From Deltaproteobacteria bacterium (GTDB lineage: Bacteria; Desulfobacterota; DSM-4660; Desulfatiglandales; HGW-15), in assembly GCA_016932235.1 (NCBI GenBank), contig JAFGDF010000347.1, forward strand, positions 1 to 9,231: a DNA stretch of 9,231 nucleotides, in the 5' to 3' direction. Shown here one piece after another: positions 6,571-9,231 of the stretch (position 1 is the stretch's first letter; every line of letters begins with the position of its first letter). Below the pieces are notes generated by a model. That model made no database searches. It worked only from the letters and a program-made list of their open reading frames with translations, and was not told the DNA's origin. The position numbers were made by a program, and so were the translations under genes.

Positions 6571-9096
6571 TCAGGCTCGTTCAGCCACCTGGTCAATCTT
6601 TTTTATCATGGCCCTGAGATATTTTGCCATGTCGGCCCCTCTGCTGAATCTCCTGGAAGGGTCCTTTTCCAGCGCCTTATCTATTATCTGTTCACAAGCC
6701 TTCGGAATTTTTGGATTTATTGATCGGGCCGACGGATGTCTGGATTGTGTAATATTATAAAGAAGATTCGTCATATTTTTGCCATGAAAGGGCAACTGCC
6801 CGGTGAGCAGCTCAAAGAGAACGACACCCAGGGCGAATAAATCCGATCTTCCATTAATCTGTTGACCGTTAATCTGCTCCGGAGACATATAGTTTGGAGT
6901 TCCGAGCACAACGCCGCTCTTTGTCTGGGTAGATGACATGGCCTTTGCAATGCCGAAATCCGTCACCTTTATCTTGCCGTTATTGAGGAGCATAATATTC
7001 GCAGGTTTTACATCCCTGTGAACAACGCCCTGGTTATGGGCATAGTCTAAAGCACTGGCTGTCTCGCTCACTATATGCAAGACTTTCCTCAATGGAAGCA
7101 AAGATCCCTTCTCGCAATATTTACGCAAGTCTGCCCCTACCAGGTACTCCATCGCCAGATAGGTTAAATCATAATCTTCGCCGGCATCATAAATCGCGAC
7201 TATCGACGGATGAGACAGCTTTCCTGCAATCTCCGCCTCTTTAAAAAACCTTTGTTTGATCTCTTTTACGCGTTCTTCTTCAAACTCATCGGAAAAACGT
7301 ATGGTTTTTATGGCCAGAAGCCGGTTGATGTTCGGATCTCTTGCCTGGTAAACTATACCCATCGCGCCCTGCCCCAGCTCCTTGATAATCTCATACCTGC
7401 CCACAGTGGGCTTAACCTCCAGGTCATCGTCAACAAATATCCTTTCTTCCTTTCTACCTCCCTGAACACTTACGGGAAGAGCGCCTATAATATTTCTAAG
7501 TTTAGGAATCCTCTCAGACAGGTCCCTGAAATCTTTATCCTTGGCAGCGATATATTCATAAACGGAGATCGCCTTATTGATCATTCTTTTCCGTTCGTAA
7601 TCAAGCCCCAGATTATATATAACATCCTTCATTGAATCATCCATGGGACATTTCCTGAATTTTTCGTATGCCAGATCGAGCAGCCCCTGGCTCTGGAAAC
7701 TCAGGCCGAGCATCCTGTTGGTCTCTATGCTTTCCTTGGATCGCAGGTCAATCGACCTCTGGCTTATTATGATTTCTTTCACTAAAACTGCGACAAAGAC
7801 AGTCAGGATGGACAGGATCAGATAAACCGTTTTAAACCATGTATCAAGGGCGATGAAAGATATGATGCCGATGATAATCACAAAGAACACAAATCCGATC
7901 ATAATACCAAAACGATTCAGAAAAGATGTCCTGGCCATCAGAAAAATCGCCAGCATGACCAGAAACAGTATCATTACCGCTTCGATAACGTTCATGAACG
8001 CCGGCCGGTTCAGATAACGTCCGCCCAGCAAGTTATAAATCACATTCGCTATAAACTCCACCATCGGCATTTCAGGATCCACAGGAGTATCGACGGTAAC
8101 ACCTCCCTGCCCTGTGTATCCTAACAGTACAATCTTGTTTTCAAAGACCGCGGGCACCTTTTTGACGTTCAGGATATCCACAAAAGAATAATAGGGGAAC
8201 GACCGCCTGCCTCCCTTGAATTTTATCAGTATCTCCGCTTTAGATACAGGGATGGATCCGGATGCCGTCTGAATTCCTCTGTCTTTGATGACCCGCATCC
8301 CGGCAAGCATATTCGTATAATCAAGGGCCAGTCGCAGGGGCATCGAAGGGATAATATGTCCCCTGTAATTCAAGATCAAAGGATGCATCCGGCCGGACAT
8401 CGCATTGTCAGGGAAAAGGTTTATATGTCCCAGCCCGCGAGAGCTTCTTGCCAGATCAGGAAATGGGATTTTCAGTTCATGCAGGGGCAAAAGATCCTTG
8501 GATACCATTTGGGATTCAACGGGCAGTAGCTCATTACCCAATATTGCAGAGTCCTCTGTCAATACCAGATCATTATCAAATTTGCCGTATTCTCCCAGAA
8601 CGGGGAGTATCACATTCCCGCAATCTTTTACGGTTTCAGAAAGCTCCCTGTCATTATCGAGCCTGTTTTCAATTTCGGCCAATCTTTCCATAAGCCATGG
8701 AACTTCCGCGTCGCCCTTGCCATCTTCTCTGAGTTCCCGATAAAGCCCCCTTACCTCTTTAAGACCCTGATTCTGCTCGTTTTCACTGTATAATATATCC
8801 GTGCCGATCAATTTAGCGCCATTATCCTTCAGGATTTTTATCATCGCGGTTATGATGTGCCTGGGCCATGGCCATGGTCCAAGATGCCTCACGCTCTTCT
8901 CATCGATATTTACAATCGCAATCCGGTTCTCAGCCATATCATGAGGCAGGGCAAAACGCATTTCTATGCCGTAGAAGATCTTTTCAATGGATTCGAAGAA
9001 TGAAAATGAAGCAAAAGAAAGAAGGATAAAAACAAAGGCAATCACCAGGCCGCTGATGAAATCCCCTGTCTTTAGATTGATCTTTATGTTTCTCAT
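6571..9096 (-). CDS. CHASE2 sensor domain-containing serine/threonine protein kinase
   Basis: An 841-residue membrane receptor-like kinase. Order: helix (about 14-35), extracytoplasmic CHASE2 sensor (about 36-362), three helices (about 368-388, 396-417, 421-441), a TPR-like helical linker (about 459-525), then a protein kinase domain (568-828). The kinase is complete: glycine loop GQGAMG (575-580), K597, helix-C E620, catalytic loop HRDVKPAN (693-700, D695), DFG (713-715), GTPNYMSPE (732-740) and D752. CHASE2 marks include IAIVNIDEKSVRHLGPWPWPR (59-79), GLGHINLFPD (221-230) and KIVLLGYTGQG (321-331). It should phosphorylate Ser/Thr targets in response to an unknown periplasmic signal. The ATG at 9096 is preferred; a TTG three codons upstream (9105) is possible, and an in-frame TAA at 9108-9106 blocks anything longer. 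Neither start has a good ribosome binding site. Convergent with folD; no partner gene is visible. Confidence 0.93.
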   Translation of the reverse strand: MRNIKINLKTGDFISGLVIAFVFILLSFASFSFFESIEKIFYGIEMRFALPHDMAENRIAIVNIDEKSVRHLGPWPWPRHIITAMIKILKDNGAKLIGTDILYSENEQNQGLKEVRGLYRELREDGKGDAEVPWLMERLAEIENRLDNDRELSETVKDCGNVILPVLGEYGKFDNDLVLTEDSAILGNELLPVESQMVSKDLLPLHELKIPFPDLARSSRGLGHINLFPDNAMSGRMHPLILNYRGHIIPSMPLRLALDYTNMLAGMRVIKDRGIQTASGSIPVSKAEILIKFKGGRRSFPYYSFVDILNVKKVPAVFENKIVLLGYTGQGGVTVDTPVDPEMPMVEFIANVIYNLLGGRYLNRPAFMNVIEAVMILFLVMLAIFLMARTSFLNRFGIMIGFVFFVIIIGIISFIALDTWFKTVYLILSILTVFVAVLVKEIIISQRSIDLRSKESIETNRMLGLSFQSQGLLDLAYEKFRKCPMDDSMKDVIYNLGLDYERKRMINKAISVYEYIAAKDKDFRDLSERIPKLRNIIGALPVSVQGGRKEERIFVDDDLEVKPTVGRYEIIKELGQGAMGIVYQARDPNINRLLAIKTIRFSDEFEEERVKEIKQRFFKEAEIAGKLSHPSIVAIYDAGEDYDLTYLAMEYLVGADLRKYCEKGSLLPLRKVLHIVSETASALDYAHNQGVVHRDVKPANIMLLNNGKIKVTDFGIAKAMSSTQTKSGVVLGTPNYMSPEQINGQQINGRSDLFALGVVLFELLTGQLPFHGKNMTNLLYNITQSRHPSARSINPKIPKACEQIIDKALEKDPSRRFSRGADMAKYLRAMIKKIDQVAERA

Positions 9097-9127
9097 ATAT
9101 TTCAATTAGTAATTTTAATGTTTCAAT

Positions 9128-9165
9128 AAGATCGTTTTTATATATTAAATTATTACCTCGATCTT
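9128..9165. promoter_or_regulatory. 7-bp inverted repeat in the kinase upstream region
   Basis: Arms AAGATCG (9128-9134) and CGATCTT (9159-9165) are perfect reverse complements separated by 24 AT-rich bases. On the - strand the spacer reads TAATAATTTAATATATAAA, where a -10 element could sit, although I find no matching -35. The repeat lies about 32 bp before the kinase ATG, so it could be an operator or a 5' UTR stem. The rest of 9097-9231 holds no gene I can support; a weak AAACC/GGTTT stem with a short T-run near 9193-9211 is not convincing. Confidence 0.35.
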
Positions 9166-9231
9166 GCATAGAGGAATAAAAAATACTTGAAAAACCATCT
9201 GGGTTTCCTGTTATTAAAGGGTTTTGGCAAA

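Noticed and set aside
6379..6760. Overlapping + strand open frames of 114 and 123 codons after folD
   Set aside because: They run through the GC-rich palindromes and antisense to the kinase C-terminus, have no ribosome binding site, and show no recognisable protein features.
8984..9169. 61-codon - strand open frame overlapping the kinase start
   Set aside because: No ribosome binding site, about 60% of it is out of frame inside the kinase gene, and its later part is simply the shifted reading of the kinase membrane-helix codons.

Overview
The window holds six protein-coding genes and several palindromic intergenic elements. I see no RNA gene, CRISPR array, transposase, integrase or phage gene. 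Base composition of the genes (mid-40s % GC by eye), the gene families and the style of the intergenic palindromes would fit a Gram-negative bacterium of the deltaproteobacterial/Desulfobacterota kind. That placement is an inference; no marker gene here settles it.

Layout. Positions 1-497 carry no gene. The first ~130 bases are very AT-rich, then comes a run of five strong dyad symmetries (259-457) ending just before the first gene. Positions 498-5357 form one tightly packed + strand operon: a GldA-like ABC ATPase, a GldF-like ABC-2 permease, a large GldG-like membrane-anchored periplasmic protein, and a membrane-anchored DUF4340 protein. The gaps are 4, 11 and 36 bp, and the ribosome binding sites of genes two and three touch or overlap the preceding stop codon. 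After 120 bp containing another dyad comes folD (5478-6386, +), a complete one-carbon/folate enzyme. A GC-rich 184-bp spacer with two hairpins separates folD from a convergent gene on the - strand (6571-9096). That gene encodes a membrane receptor-like Ser/Thr protein kinase with an extracytoplasmic CHASE2 sensor, four membrane helices, a TPR-like linker and a complete C-terminal kinase domain. The last 135 bp are AT-rich and contain an inverted repeat in the kinase upstream region.

How the genes work together. The first four genes very likely make one inner-membrane machine: the ATPase and permease form the transporter core, and the GldG-like and DUF4340 proteins are accessory subunits with single membrane anchors and large periplasmic parts. 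The family is named after Bacteroidetes gliding genes, but nothing here shows gliding (no other gld or spr genes), so the substrate is unknown. FolD is housekeeping and looks like a separate unit. The kinase is a signalling protein with no visible partner in the window.

The most unusual things are the palindrome cluster ahead of the operon, especially a nested element at 312-388 whose two arms are each hairpins and differ by compensating base pairs, and the unassigned function of the Gld-like/DUF4340 transporter. I found no clear evidence of a wholly new system.
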